A stretch of DNA of 64,000 nt from DASRDR01 sp963812945 [NCBI: uncultured Candidatus Rokubacteria bacterium]. GTDB taxonomy: Bacteria; Methylomirabilota; Methylomirabilia; Rokubacteriales. The position numbers and the translations under genes were made by a program. The notes below the pieces were generated by a model. That model made no database searches. It worked only from the letters and a program-made list of their open reading frames with translations, and had not been told where the DNA came from. Positions 53,345 to 62,734 of this stretch are shown here, piece after piece. The first letter of the stretch is position 1, and every line of letters starts with the position of its first letter. The stretch spans positions 1,612,001-1,676,000 of the forward strand of contig CAWEXD010000008.1 in NCBI GenBank assembly GCA_963812945.1, in the 5' to 3' direction.

Positions 53345-55699
53345 TTAGTGGGTCTTGGCCTGGATAGCCGCCCAGATGCGGGCCGGCGTGAGCGGCATGT
53401 CGATGTGGCTGATCCCGAGCGGCGCCAGCGCGTCCATCACGGCGTTGGCCACCGCCGCCGTCGAGGCGATGGTGCCGGTCTCCCCCGCCCCCTTGATGCC
53501 CATGGGGTTGACGGGCGACGGCGTCTCCGTCCGGTCCGTCTCGTAGGACACGAGGTCGTCCGCCTTCGGCAAGGCGTAGTCCATCATGCTGCCGCTCTGG
53601 AGCTGGCCGTTCGTATCGTAGGCCGCGAACTCGTAGAGCGCCTGGGCGACGCCCTGGGCGATCCCCCCGTGGACCATGCCGTCGACGATCATCGGGTTGA
53701 TGACGCGTCCCACGTCGTCCACCGCCACGTAGCGGAGGAGCTTCACCTTCCCGGTCTTGGCGCTGACCTCGACGACCGCGATGTGGGTCCCGAAGGGGAA
53801 CACGAAGTTTGGCGGGTCCCAGAAGGACGTCGCCTCGAGGCCCGGTTCCAGGCCCTTCGGCAGGTTGTGCGCGAGGTACGCCATGAGCGCGACCTCGCCG
53901 AAGGTCTTGGCGCGGCCGGGCGAGCCCCGGACGCCGAACTTGCCCTCCTGGTACTCGATGTCGGCCTCGCTCGCCTCGAGGAGATGCGCGGCGATCTTCT
54001 TGCCCTTCTCCTTGATCTTCTCGACGGCGCTGTAGATCGCGGCGCCGCCCACCGCGGCCGAGCGGCTGCCGTAGCTGCCCATGCCGAAGGGCACGGAGGC
54101 GGTGTCGCCGTGGACGATCTCGACGTCCTCGAACGGCACCTGCAGCTCGTCGGCGGCCAGCTGGGCGAAGGTCGTCTCGTGCCCCTGGCCGTGGGAGTGG
54201 GACCCCGTGAAGACCGTGACCTTCCCGGTGGGGGTGACGCGCACCTGCGCGCTCTCCCAGAGACCCGCCTGCGCGCCGAGCGCGCCGGCCACCGCGGACG
54301 GCGCGGGGCCGCAGGCCTCGATGTAGGTCGCGAAGCCGACCCCGAGGTACCGGCCTTCCTTCCGCGCGGCCTCCTGGTCGGCCCGGAGCTTCCGGTAGTT
54401 GACCATCTGGAGCGCGCGATCCAGGGCCGGCTCGTAGTTGCCGCTGTCGTACTGGAAGGCGACGGGCGTCTGGTACGGGAACTCCGAGGCCGGCACCAGG
54501 TTCTTCCGCCGGAACTCCGTGACGTCCATGCCGATGGCCTTCGCCGTCAGGTCGCACATCCGCTCGAGGAGGTATGTCGCCTCCGGCCGGCCCGCGCCCC
54601 GGTAGGCGTCGACCGGCGTGGTGTTCGTCAGGGAGCCCACCACCTCGCAGTAGATCTCGGGGATCTTGTACGCCCCCGAGAGGAGCGGCCCGTAGAGGAA
54701 GGTCGGGATGAGCGGCGCGAACGTCGAGAGGTAGGCGCCCAGGTTGGCGTTGGTGTGGACGCGCAGGGCGACGATCTTGCCGTCCCGGTCGACCGCCATC
54801 TCGGCCTCGGTGATGTGGTCGCGGCCGTGAGCGTCGGTCATGAACGACTCGCGGCGCTCCGCCGTCCACTTGACCGGCCGCCCGAGCTGCTTGGACGCCC
54901 AGCACACGGCGACCTCTTCCGGGTACACGAAGATCTTCGAGCCGAACCCGCCCCCGACGTCAGGCGCGATCACGCGCATCTTGTGTTCTGGGATGCCCAG
55001 GACGAACGCCGCCATCAGCAGCCGGTGGACGTGGGGGTTCTGGGAGGTGACCCAGCACGTCAGCTCGCCGGTCGCCGGGTTGTACTGGGCCATCGAGGCC
55101 CGAGGCTCGATCGCGTTGGGGATGAGCCGGTGGTTGATGAGGCGCTGCTTCACGACCCGGGCGGCGCCCTTGATCGCGGCGGCCGTCTTGTCCTTGTCGC
55201 CGATGTTCCACTTGAAGGCCACGTTCCCGGGCGCGTTCTCGTGGATCGGCGGCGCGCCCGGCTGGACAGCCTTCTCCCCGTCCGTCACGGCGGGGAGCAC
55301 GCCGTAGTCGACGACGACCTGGTCCGCGCCATCCCGGGCGGCATAGGGCGTCTCGCCGATCACGACCGCGACCGCGTGCCCCACGTAGTTGACCTTGTCG
55401 GTGGCGATCCCCCGATACTCGGGGATCTTGAGGTCCGGAAGGAGCCAGCCGCACGGCAGAGGGCCCACCCCGCCATCCTTCAGGTCCTTGCCGGAGTACG
55501 CCGCCACGACGCCCGGCACGCGCTTGGCGCCCGCGAGGTCGACCCGCTTCACGCGCGCGTGCGCGTGCGGACTCCGCACGAACGCGGCGTACGTCTGCCC
55601 CGGCAACTTCACGTCGTCGGTGTAGACGCCCTTGCCGGTGATCATCCGGGCGTCCTCGCGCCGCTTGATGCTCGAGCCGAAGAGCTTCGCCTGTGCCAT
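53345..55699 (-). CDS. coxL: Form II aerobic CO-dehydrogenase-type molybdopterin subunit
   Basis: This is the catalytic, molybdopterin cytosine dinucleotide-binding subunit (784 residues). Landmarks are [60 protein letters not shown] and the terminal [14 protein letters not shown]. The active-site loop is AYRGAGR (residues 365-371), the form II signature; form I enzymes proven to oxidise CO have AYxCSFR with the Cys that binds Cu. The physiological substrate is therefore uncertain and could be an aldehyde, purine-like heterocycle or CO. It lies 9 nt after coxS. Confidence 0.95.
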   Translation of the reverse strand: MAQAKLFGSSIKRREDARMITGKGVYTDDVKLPGQTYAAFVRSPHAHARVKRVDLAGAKRVPGVVAAYSGKDLKDGGVGPLPCGWLLPDLKIPEYRGIATDKVNYVGHAVAVVIGETPYAARDGADQVVVDYGVLPAVTDGEKAVQPGAPPIHENAPGNVAFKWNIGDKDKTAAAIKGAARVVKQRLINHRLIPNAIEPRASMAQYNPATGELTCWVTSQNPHVHRLLMAAFVLGIPEHKMRVIAPDVGGGFGSKIFVYPEEVAVCWASKQLGRPVKWTAERRESFMTDAHGRDHITEAEMAVDRDGKIVALRVHTNANLGAYLSTFAPLIPTFLYGPLLSGAYKIPEIYCEVVGSLTNTTPVDAYRGAGRPEATYLLERMCDLTAKAIGMDVTEFRRKNLVPASEFPYQTPVAFQYDSGNYEPALDRALQMVNYRKLRADQEAARKEGRYLGVGFATYIEACGPAPSAVAGALGAQAGLWESAQVRVTPTGKVTVFTGSHSHGQGHETTFAQLAADELQVPFEDVEIVHGDTASVPFGMGSYGSRSAAVGGAAIYSAVEKIKEKGKKIAAHLLEASEADIEYQEGKFGVRGSPGRAKTFGEVALMAYLAHNLPKGLEPGLEATSFWDPPNFVFPFGTHIAVVEVSAKTGKVKLLRYVAVDDVGRVINPMIVDGMVHGGIAQGVAQALYEFAAYDTNGQLQSGSMMDYALPKADDLVSYETDRTETPSPVNPMGIKGAGETGTIASTAAVANAVMDALAPLGISHIDMPLTPARIWAAIQAKTH

Positions 55700-55708
55700 C
55701 GCCGGCCC

Positions 55709-56170
55709 CTACGCCATCTGCTCGGCGGCGTACTGGATGGCCTTCACGATGTTGTGGTAGCCGGTGCACCGGCAGAGGTTGCCCTCCAGGAAGTGACGGA
55801 TCTCGGTCTCGCTCGGGCGCTTGTTGCGCTGGAGGAGCTGGTAGGCGCTCAGGATCATGCCGGGCGTGCAGAACCCGCACTGGAGCCCGTGCTTCTCCCA
55901 GAAGGCGTCCTGGATCGGGTGGAGCTTCCCGTCCTTGGCGAGCCCCTCGATCGTGAGGATGTCGGCCCCGTCCGCCTGGACGGCGAACAGGTTGCACGCC
56001 TTCGTCGAGCGGCCGTTGACCATGATCGTGCACGCGCCGCACTGGCTCGTGTCACACCCGACGTGCGTCCCCGTGAGATTCAGGACGTCGCGCAGGTAGT
56101 GGACGAGCAAGAGGCGGGGCTCCACGTCGGAGGTGTGCGCCGTCCCGTTGACCTTGAGCTGGATCTTCAC
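55709..56170 (-). CDS. coxS: Aerobic CO-dehydrogenase-type 2Fe-2S subunit CoxS
   Basis: CoxS carries two [2Fe-2S] clusters linking the Mo site to FAD. The 153-residue protein has a plant-ferredoxin cluster ([20 protein letters not shown], then Cys in TKACNLFA) and the helical cluster ([36 protein letters not shown]). The start is GTG 56170 (then [11 protein letters not shown]) after a run of seven G. It is followed by coxL. Confidence 0.96.
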   Translation of the reverse strand: MKIQLKVNGTAHTSDVEPRLLLVHYLRDVLNLTGTHVGCDTSQCGACTIMVNGRSTKACNLFAVQADGADILTIEGLAKDGKLHPIQDAFWEKHGLQCGFCTPGMILSAYQLLQRNKRPSETEIRHFLEGNLCRCTGYHNIVKAIQYAAEQMA

Positions 56171-56208
56171 TGCTGGACCCCCCCATTGGGTTGCGAGCGT
56201 GGAACGGC

Positions 56209-56658
56209 TCACGCGGTGGCGGACCGGTCGAGCTCCGCCTCCAGCGCCGAGAAGAACTGCGACATCAGCATGCGGCCCGCGGCCCCGACGAGGCGCTGGC
56301 CCACGGCCGCGATCAGTCCCCCGACCTGAGCTTCCGACTTGATGTCGACGCGCGTGCCCCCGTCCTCCTCCGTCAGGGTGAGGCGGCCCTCCCCCTTGAG
56401 GAAGCCGGGGCGGCCGCTGCCCTCGACCCGGAGCGTATAGCCCTCCGGGGGGGTCTTGTCGACGATCGCGAGACGGCCCTGGTACGTCCCCTTCACCGCC
56501 GCCACCCCGACCGACAGCGTGGCGTCGAACTCGTCCGGGCCGGTGGGCTCGAGACGCTCGCAGCCCGGCGTCGCGCGCGCAAGGACGCCCGGGTCCGTGA
56601 GCAGCGCCCACACGCGGTCACGCGGGGCCTTGAAGTGATGGCTTCCGTCGAGGGTCAT
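56209..56658 (-). CDS. coxG: CoxG family protein (SRPBCC fold)
   Basis: CoxG anchors aerobic CO dehydrogenase to the membrane and may bind quinone. The 149-residue protein has the helix-grip start [60 protein letters not shown] and an amphipathic C-terminal helix ([20 protein letters not shown]). It lies 38 nt before coxS and begins the structural part of the cluster. Confidence 0.94.
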   Translation of the reverse strand: MTLDGSHHFKAPRDRVWALLTDPGVLARATPGCERLEPTGPDEFDATLSVGVAAVKGTYQGRLAIVDKTPPEGYTLRVEGSGRPGFLKGEGRLTLTEEDGGTRVDIKSEAQVGGLIAAVGQRLVGAAGRMLMSQFFSALEAELDRSATA

Positions 56659-56723
56659 GGCTCAGCCGGCCACGAGGCAGAGGTACCCTACCGCCGCCCC
56701 CGCGAGACTGTCAAGGTGCCGGC

Positions 56724-56978
56724 TCACCACCGCGCGACGCCGACCATCCCGAACTGGCCGAGGACCTGGACGGCGATGCCGCCGATCCAGAGGAGCCACC
56801 CGGCCATCGCCCCGAAGCGCGCGGCCGCCGGCCACCGATCGCGCGGGACCTCGATCCCGTCGCCTCGCGCCCACCAGAGGGCGACCAGCAGCAGGACGCC
56901 GCCGCCCAGGAACGTCATCGCGAGCCCCGCGTTGACCAGGGTGAAGATCGGCACCCCCATGCCCGGAACCGCCATCAT
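56724..56978 (-). CDS. Small membrane protein upstream of coxG
   Basis: The 84-residue product has two predicted transmembrane helices (IFTLVNAGLAMTFLGGGVLL and the C-terminal AGWLLWIGGIAVQVLGQFGM) joined by a charged loop (ARGDGIEVPRDRW). I do not recognise a family. ATG 56978 has GGGAGGA 7 nt upstream. The position between larC and coxG suggests co-transcription with the cox genes, possibly as part of membrane docking; that is inference. Confidence 0.65.
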   Translation of the reverse strand: MMAVPGMGVPIFTLVNAGLAMTFLGGGVLLLVALWWARGDGIEVPRDRWPAAARFGAMAGWLLWIGGIAVQVLGQFGMVGVARW

Positions 56979-57036
56979 TCCCGCGTCCTCCCGTCACCCG
57001 CCCCGGCGCGGGCTCCTCGGTTCAGTCCCCTCGGGC

Positions 57037-58224
57037 TCAATGCCCGCCCTCGAGCGCGCGGAGCGCCTCCTGCCGCACGGTCTCCAGCACCTCCCGGACC
57101 GGCCGGCCCTGCTGATCCGCGATCCGGCGCACCTCCTCGAACTCGGGCGTGACCGTCACCACGCGGCCCCCGAGCCGCGAGATCTTGAAGGTGACGGGCC
57201 CCGCCGTGGTCGGGAGCCGCACGAGCTCCCGCGGGAGTCGCCGGCGCTGGACCTCGCTCCAGCGTACCCCGATGGTCGTCGTCTCGCGGAACAGCACCTC
57301 CGCCAGGCGCTCCCCCAGCTCCGGGGGCGCGAGGGCCGTGAGCACGGTCCCGGGACGGCTCCGCTTCATCACGACCGGCGTCAGGTACACGTCCAGCGCC
57401 CCGGCCGCGAGGAGCCGCTCGATGAGCGGCTCGTAGAGCTGCGGCGACATGTCGTCGATGGTCGTCTCGACCGCGACCAGCGTCTCCACCTCGCCGGGCG
57501 AGGCGCCCGCCGCGGTGGCGTCCCCCACGAGCACGCGGAGCAGGTTCGGGACGGGGAGCTCCCGCGTCCCCGCGCCCCAGCCGATCCGCTCGAGGATCAT
57601 GGACGGCAGGCGGCCAGGGGTCCCGAGCGTCGTGAGGATCGCCGCGCCCGTCGGGGTGACCAGCTCGGCCGCGACCCCGTTGTCGTACACCGGAAATCCT
57701 CGCAGGAGCTCGGCCGTCGCGGGCGCGGGAACCGGGAGCCGGCCGTGCGCGCTCTCGACGCTCCCTCCGCCGATCGGGAGCGGCGACACGTGGACCCGCT
57801 CCACCCCGAGCCCGTCGAGCCCGGCCACCGATCCCACCACGTCGATGAGGGTGTCGAGCTCGCCCACCTCGTGGAAATGCACCGCCTCGACCGGCACCCG
57901 GTGAACGTGCGCCTCGGCCTCGGCCAGCCGCCGGAGCACGGCCTCGGCGCGGGCCTTCACGCCGGCGGGGAGGGTCGAGCGCTCGATCGGCCGCAGCATC
58001 TCGCCGAGGTCGTGGAACCGGCGCGCCGGGTCGGTCCGCACGGCGAGGTGCGTGCCGTGGAGCCCCCCGCGCTCGACCGTCTTGGCCTCGAGGCTCCACC
58101 CCTCGACCCCGAGGCTCGCCAGGGCGTCCTCGAGCGCGCCGATCTCCCAGCCGGCGTCGACCAGGGCGCCGAGGACCATGTCCCCGCTCGCGCCCGACGG
58201 GCAGTCGAAGTACGCGATCCTCAT
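57037..58224 (-). CDS. larC: Nickel-pincer cofactor biosynthesis protein LarC
   Basis: LarC is a CTP-dependent cyclometallase that inserts nickel into the pincer nucleotide cofactor of lactate racemase-type enzymes. The 395-residue protein starts IAYFDCPSGASGDMVLGALV and continues with EAVHFHEVGELDTLIDVVGS, PLPIGGGSVESAHGRLPVPA and ETTIDDMSPQLYEPLIERLL, the DUF111/LarC signatures. No larA, larB or larE is in the window, so the partner genes must be elsewhere or the protein serves another enzyme. It follows the ABC-type binding-protein gene by 27 nt. Confidence 0.93.
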   Translation of the reverse strand: MRIAYFDCPSGASGDMVLGALVDAGWEIGALEDALASLGVEGWSLEAKTVERGGLHGTHLAVRTDPARRFHDLGEMLRPIERSTLPAGVKARAEAVLRRLAEAEAHVHRVPVEAVHFHEVGELDTLIDVVGSVAGLDGLGVERVHVSPLPIGGGSVESAHGRLPVPAPATAELLRGFPVYDNGVAAELVTPTGAAILTTLGTPGRLPSMILERIGWGAGTRELPVPNLLRVLVGDATAAGASPGEVETLVAVETTIDDMSPQLYEPLIERLLAAGALDVYLTPVVMKRSRPGTVLTALAPPELGERLAEVLFRETTTIGVRWSEVQRRRLPRELVRLPTTAGPVTFKISRLGGRVVTVTPEFEEVRRIADQQGRPVREVLETVRQEALRALEGGH

Positions 58225-58251
58225 GGGGAGGGCACGGCGACGCCCAGCGAT

Positions 58252-59229
58252 CTACTCAATGACCTCATCCGTCCGAGCGAGCACCGCGGGGGAGATCGTG
58301 AGACCGATGGCCTTGGCGGTCTTCATGTTGAGGACGAAGTGGAGGCGGTCGAACTGCTCGACCGGCAGGCCTCCGGGGTCAGCGCCCAGCAGAACGCGCT
58401 GGACGTTCTTGGCCGAGAGTCGACCGACCGCGTAATAGCTCACACCGTAGCTGGCCAGCGCCCCCCCGGCCACGTTCTCCCGGTCCGCGAACATCGTCGG
58501 CAACCTCGTTACCCTTGCCGTCTCGATGATCAACGGCGCGTGACTCGTCGTCATCGCGTCCGCCATGTAGAGATACGCATCCGCCTCTCGCGGCCGGAGC
58601 GCGCGCAGCCCCATCCGCAGTTCCTCGACCGAGGCGACTGGCCGCTCGATGAGCTCCACCTTGAGCTGGCGTGCAGCGTCCCGCGCGACCTTCACGGCTT
58701 GCTGAGCGGCGAGGTTGTCGGGATTGTAGAACGTCACGACCCGGCGCAGCCTCGGGACCAGCTCCTTCAGAAGCTCGAGGCGCTTCGCCGTGATGTCTGT
58801 GCCCCAGCCGTGGATGCCCGTGAGTCGCCCACCTGGTTTCGGGAAGCTTTCGACGAGGCCCACGACCACCGGATCCGTCCCGCCGTAGAACACGATCGGG
58901 GTGCTCTTCGTCGCCCGCTTGACCGCGAGAGTGACCGAGGTGGCCAGCGCGTAGATCACGTCGACCTTCTCGGCCTCGAGACTCCTCGCCGCCGCCTCCA
59001 CCGCGGTCAGATCGCCTTTGGTATCGCGCACGTGGAGGACGAACTGTTTCCCCTCCTCGAAACCGAGCTCCTTGAGGCCATCCCGCAGCCCATCGACGGC
59101 TTGCGAGTACGAACCGCCCTGGTGAACGACGCCCACGCGATGGATTCCGGCCTTTTGCGCCTCGCCGCCACATGGCACGGCGAAGACCGCCAGCAGCAAG
59201 AGGGCCGAGGAAATGGACCGTCGCGCCAT
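58252..59229 (-). CDS. ABC-type substrate-binding protein (pfam04392 family)
   Basis: The 325-residue exported protein has a signal peptide (ISSALLLLAVFAVPCGGEAQ) and the two-lobe binding fold of pfam04392: HRVGVVHQGGSYSQAVDGLR, DVIYALATSVTLAVKRATKS, PIVFYGGTDPVVVGLVESFP and AKAIGLTISPAVLARTDEVI at the end. No permease or ATPase gene is adjacent, so it is an orphan binding protein. It starts 2 nt after the ThDP-enzyme gene, suggesting a shared ligand or pathway. The same C-terminal motif survives as a fragment at 31053. Confidence 0.93.
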   Translation of the reverse strand: MARRSISSALLLLAVFAVPCGGEAQKAGIHRVGVVHQGGSYSQAVDGLRDGLKELGFEEGKQFVLHVRDTKGDLTAVEAAARSLEAEKVDVIYALATSVTLAVKRATKSTPIVFYGGTDPVVVGLVESFPKPGGRLTGIHGWGTDITAKRLELLKELVPRLRRVVTFYNPDNLAAQQAVKVARDAARQLKVELIERPVASVEELRMGLRALRPREADAYLYMADAMTTSHAPLIIETARVTRLPTMFADRENVAGGALASYGVSYYAVGRLSAKNVQRVLLGADPGGLPVEQFDRLHFVLNMKTAKAIGLTISPAVLARTDEVIE

Positions 59230-59231
59230 CG

Positions 59232-60908
59232 TCACGCGGGCTTGAAGGTCCGGTCGAGCTCGACGTCGAGGAGCGTCGGGCCCGGCGTCGCCAGGGCGCG
59301 GCCGAGTGCCGGCCCCACCTCGGTCACCTTCTCGATCCGCTCGCCCCGCACGCCGAGCGACTCGGCCAGGCGCACGAAGTCCACCCGCGGGTCGTCGAGG
59401 TCCATGGCGACGTAGCGGTCCGCCTGCGCCGCGAGTCCCTTCATGGCATGGGTCCGCTGCTTGAGGATGCGGTAGGAGCTGTTGTTCAGGATCACGAACG
59501 TGACGCCCACGCGGTAGCGGGCCGCCGTCCACAGCGCCTGGCAGGTGTACATGGCGCTCCCGTCGCCGATCAGGCCCACCACGGGCCTTCCGGGAAGGGC
59601 GAGCTGCACGCCGATCGCCGCGGGCAGCCCCCAGCCGATGCCGCCGCCCCGGAGCCCGTAGAAGCTTCGCGCGTCGTCGCTCCGGAGAAGGTTCCGGAGC
59701 CCGGCGCCGGAGGAGATCGACTCGTCGACGACGACCGCCTCCGGGGGCAGTGCGTCGGCCACGGCCGACATGAGGGCGAGCGGGGTGATGGGCGCCCGCT
59801 GCGCCTCGGTGCGGGCCCGGGCCCGGAGCTCCTCCGTGTGTTGCGTCTTGGCCGCGCGCGTCGCCGCGAGCCGCTCTCGCGCCGCGCGGCGTCGGGCGGG
59901 CGTCAGGCGTGTCTCGAGCTCGGCGAGGAGGTCCGGGAGCGTCGCCTTCGGGTCTCCCAGGATGGCCACGCCGGTCGCGTAGTTCTTTCCAAGCTCCCAC
60001 GGATCGGTGTCGAGGTGGATGACCTCGAGCCCCGGTGGCATGGGGTCCACGTCGGAGGGAAGCGAGAGCGTGATCAGGTCCCCGCCGACCGAGAACAGGA
60101 CGTCGACCTCCGAGAGGACCTGGCGGACCGCCGGCGCCAGCCGGACGAACGCGCCACGGAAGAGCGGGTGTGACGCCGGAAACGAGGCCGTGTTCGCGAC
60201 GCCCTCCGCGTAGACCGGAGCTCCGAGGGCCTCCGCCACCGCCACCAGCTCGGCATGGGCGTCGCTCTGGGCGACCGCGTCCCCGGCCAGGATCAGTGGG
60301 CGCTCGGCCCGCGCCAGGATCTCCGCGGCGGCCTCCACCGCCGCGCGGTCTCCGCGGACCCGCGGGGCCACACGCGTGGGCGCCCCGAGCTCGACCACAC
60401 CCTCGGCCTGGAGCACGTCCACGGGCAGCGAGAGAAAGACCGGGCCGGTCGGGGGCGCGAGCGCGGTCTTCGCCGCGCGGTGGACGAGCCTCGGCAGGTC
60501 GTCGAGCCGCCGCACCTCGGCAGACCACTTCACGAACGGGCGGGCGATGGGCGGCAAGTCCGCCCAGAGGATCGGCTCGGTGACGTTGAAGCTCTGGTCG
60601 TGCTGCCCCGCCGTCACGAGCAGCGGCGCGCCCGCCTTCTGGGCGTCGTACAGCATCCCCATGGCGTTCCCGAGGCCGGGGGCCACGTGGACGTTGGCGA
60701 CCCCGAGCTTCCCGGAGGCCTGCGCGTAGCCGTCGGCCATCGCCACGACGGCCGCCTCCTGGAGCCCGAGCACGTAGCGGAGCGCCGACTCCTCGGCGAA
60801 GGCGTCCATGAGCGGCAGCTCGGTCGTCCCCGGATTGCCGAAGAGGTACTCGACGCCCTCCTGCTTCAGGAGCTCCAGGAACGCGCGCTTCCCCGACATG
60901 AAGGGCAT
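59232..60908 (-). CDS. Thiamine-diphosphate-dependent enzyme, benzoylformate decarboxylase/acetolactate synthase-like
   Basis: The 558-residue protein has the three ThDP-enzyme domains. The N-terminal part has VEYLFGNPGTTELPLMDAF, the catalytic Glu region LGLQEAAVVAMADGYAQASG and the His of VNVHVAPGLGNAMGMLYDAQ, as in benzoylformate decarboxylase. The C-terminal ThDP motif is GLIGDGSAMYTCQALWTAAR with NNSSYR. The decarboxylase's second active-site His (in RYHQYDPG) is not conserved (LFRGAFVRLAP), and its Ser26 position is Thr. So a decarboxylase or ligase on another 2-oxo acid is as likely. ATG 60908 has GGAGGA upstream. Confidence 0.9.
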   Translation of the reverse strand: MPFMSGKRAFLELLKQEGVEYLFGNPGTTELPLMDAFAEESALRYVLGLQEAAVVAMADGYAQASGKLGVANVHVAPGLGNAMGMLYDAQKAGAPLLVTAGQHDQSFNVTEPILWADLPPIARPFVKWSAEVRRLDDLPRLVHRAAKTALAPPTGPVFLSLPVDVLQAEGVVELGAPTRVAPRVRGDRAAVEAAAEILARAERPLILAGDAVAQSDAHAELVAVAEALGAPVYAEGVANTASFPASHPLFRGAFVRLAPAVRQVLSEVDVLFSVGGDLITLSLPSDVDPMPPGLEVIHLDTDPWELGKNYATGVAILGDPKATLPDLLAELETRLTPARRRAARERLAATRAAKTQHTEELRARARTEAQRAPITPLALMSAVADALPPEAVVVDESISSGAGLRNLLRSDDARSFYGLRGGGIGWGLPAAIGVQLALPGRPVVGLIGDGSAMYTCQALWTAARYRVGVTFVILNNSSYRILKQRTHAMKGLAAQADRYVAMDLDDPRVDFVRLAESLGVRGERIEKVTEVGPALGRALATPGPTLLDVELDRTFKPA

Positions 60909-60967
60909 GGGGAGTCCTCCGGTCGACCCAATCGTGAGCGGTGGCGCCGCCGCCGCGGCACGCGCGT

Positions 60968-60976
60968 AGTGTATCA
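60968..60976 (-). promoter_or_regulatory. Promoter of the ThDP enzyme/ABC-SBP/larC unit: stop codon fused to -10
   Basis: The minus strand reads TGATACACT: the TGA is the stop codon of the upstream TPR gene and also the TGn of an extended -10 (TG-A-TACACT). It lies about 60 nt before the ATG at 60908, which has its own Shine-Dalgarno sequence. Confidence 0.45.
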
Positions 60977-62722
60977 GGAACCGTCGGCGCCGGGCGCGCC
61001 CGGCGGAGGGACGGCGACCTCGTCCGCGGGCTGGCTGGACCTGAGCAGGGCCGCCCGCTGAAGGTGCCGTGCCCCCTCGACCTTCCGGCCTTGGCGCCAG
61101 AGCGCGGTCCCGAGACTCTCGTGCGCCCGCGCCGACTCGGGCGCGAGCTCGACCGCGCGCTCGAGCTGTCCGACGGCATCGTCGAGCTGGCCCAGATGGA
61201 AGAGCACCGTGCCCAGATCGATCCGCGCGGCGGCGCTCCCGGGCGCGAGCTCCACGGCCCGTCCGAGTGCCTCGAGCGCCTCGGGGAGCTTGCCCTGGGC
61301 CGCGAGCGTCCGTCCCAGGTTCTGGAAGGCGCCCGCGGAGGTCGGCCACGCTGCCGTGACCGCCCGGAGATGTCCCTCGGCACGCGGGAGGTCGCCACGC
61401 GCGACCAGCAAGAGCGCGAGGTTGTTCCGGGCGACGGTCGACCCCGGGTACACCTCGAGCGCGCGAGTCCAGAGCGTGACCCCGTTCTGCCACACCTGGA
61501 CCTGATGCCAGGTCAGCACGCTCCACCCGCCGAGCACAGCCACGATCAGGGCCGCCACCGCGAGCGCGCGACCGCGCGAGACGCCCCCGCTCCGCCAGGC
61601 GCGCCAGCCGATCGCGGCGGCGCCTCCCGCCACGATCGCCCACCCGATGCACGCGACGTACGTGTACCCGTCGGAAGCGCCCCGGATGCGGCCGAACGGC
61701 ACGAGCCCCGAGGTGGGCGCCAGAACGATCAGATACACCACCCACGCGGTCAGGGCCCCCGCCCAGCCGCGGCGCGCCGCCGCCACCACGATCGCCGTGA
61801 CCGCGACGAGGGCTGCCGCCCCGAGGGCGAGCACCCCCCACATGGGGTCCTCCCGCGAGGGCATCCGGTAGAGCGGGCTCAGCGGGGAGATGCCCACCCC
61901 GTGCCAGAGGTACGACGCCGCCGTGTGGACGGCCCAGGCGACTCCGATCAGGGGGTCCCAGGTCGCGCGGAGGAAGTCCCCCGGCCCGTCGCCTCGCGCG
62001 AGAACCCCCATCAGCACGCCGAGCGCCCCGATCAGCGCGTGGACCCCCTTCTCCATCCACACGACGCGGGCGGCCGGCCCAAGCCACCCCCGTACTCCCC
62101 CGCTCAATCGGCGGAGGGGGTAGACGTCGAGCGCCACGAGCACGCAGGGCAGGACGACGGCCGGCGCGCGGGAGAGGAGCGACGCCGCGAAGAGCGCGGC
62201 GGAGCCGAGCAGCCACCGCGCGGGCACGCGACCCGTCTCCCGCCCCCGGTCCCACCCCGCCACGTAGCAGAGCACCGAGAGCACGAAGAGGAGCCCGCCG
62301 AGGACGACATCGCGGGCGCCGAGCCACGCGACCGGCTCCGCGCGCAACGGATGGAGCGCGAAGGCGAGCACCGCCACCGCTGCGCCGACCTCGAGGGCCG
62401 GCCCGTCCGACTCCGGCCGACCGGGCCCGAGCGCGTGAGCGAGCAGGCGGCGTGCCAGCGCGTACACGGCGAGCGCCGTCGCGACGTGCAGCAGAAGGCT
62501 CGTCAGGTGGTATCCCGGCGCCTCGAGGTCCCAGAGTGCGCGGTCGAGCGCGTACGTCATCCACGGCACCGGCATGAGGGGCATTGCCGTGTCGTCCCAG
62601 TTCACGAAGCCGTTCACGACCACTGGGAGGAAGGTGACGAAGGTCGCGGCGGCCACCAGCGCCGGGAGAAGGGCCGGCACGAGACCCCGACGGTGCGCGC
62701 GCGGAAGACGGCCGGCCATCAT
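60974..62722 (-). CDS. TPR membrane protein, TMTC-like putative O-mannosyltransferase (internal deletion)
   Basis: The 582-residue protein has about 10 transmembrane helices (residues 15-390) and four or five C-terminal tetratricopeptide repeats (about 400-560, AFQNLGRTLAAQGKLPEALE, ARIDLGTVLFHLGQLDDAVG). The conserved motif NGFVNWDD in the first loop is that of bacterial TMTC-like GT-C proteins, which probably mannosylate exported proteins. Relatives have about 27-30 residues between NWDD and the W-x-T-x-x-L-D segment; here NWDDTAMPLMPVPWMTYALD joins them directly, so the first external loop is largely missing. It is the tandem paralog of the next gene upstream, 12 nt away. Confidence 0.85.
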   Translation of the reverse strand: MMAGRLPRAHRRGLVPALLPALVAAATFVTFLPVVVNGFVNWDDTAMPLMPVPWMTYALDRALWDLEAPGYHLTSLLLHVATALAVYALARRLLAHALGPGRPESDGPALEVGAAVAVLAFALHPLRAEPVAWLGARDVVLGGLLFVLSVLCYVAGWDRGRETGRVPARWLLGSAALFAASLLSRAPAVVLPCVLVALDVYPLRRLSGGVRGWLGPAARVVWMEKGVHALIGALGVLMGVLARGDGPGDFLRATWDPLIGVAWAVHTAASYLWHGVGISPLSPLYRMPSREDPMWGVLALGAAALVAVTAIVVAAARRGWAGALTAWVVYLIVLAPTSGLVPFGRIRGASDGYTYVACIGWAIVAGGAAAIGWRAWRSGGVSRGRALAVAALIVAVLGGWSVLTWHQVQVWQNGVTLWTRALEVYPGSTVARNNLALLLVARGDLPRAEGHLRAVTAAWPTSAGAFQNLGRTLAAQGKLPEALEALGRAVELAPGSAAARIDLGTVLFHLGQLDDAVGQLERAVELAPESARAHESLGTALWRQGRKVEGARHLQRAALLRSSQPADEVAVPPPGAPGADGS

Positions 62723-62734
62723 CGGCAGCTGATC

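Noticed and set aside
53348-56329. Plus-strand frame of nearly 1,000 codons opposite coxL/coxS
   Set aside because: Shadow of the cox genes; His/Arg/Asp-rich low-complexity translation.
58252-59229. Complete ABC importer next to the binding protein
   Set aside because: Neither permease nor ATPase genes lie within the window; neighbours are LarC and a ThDP enzyme.
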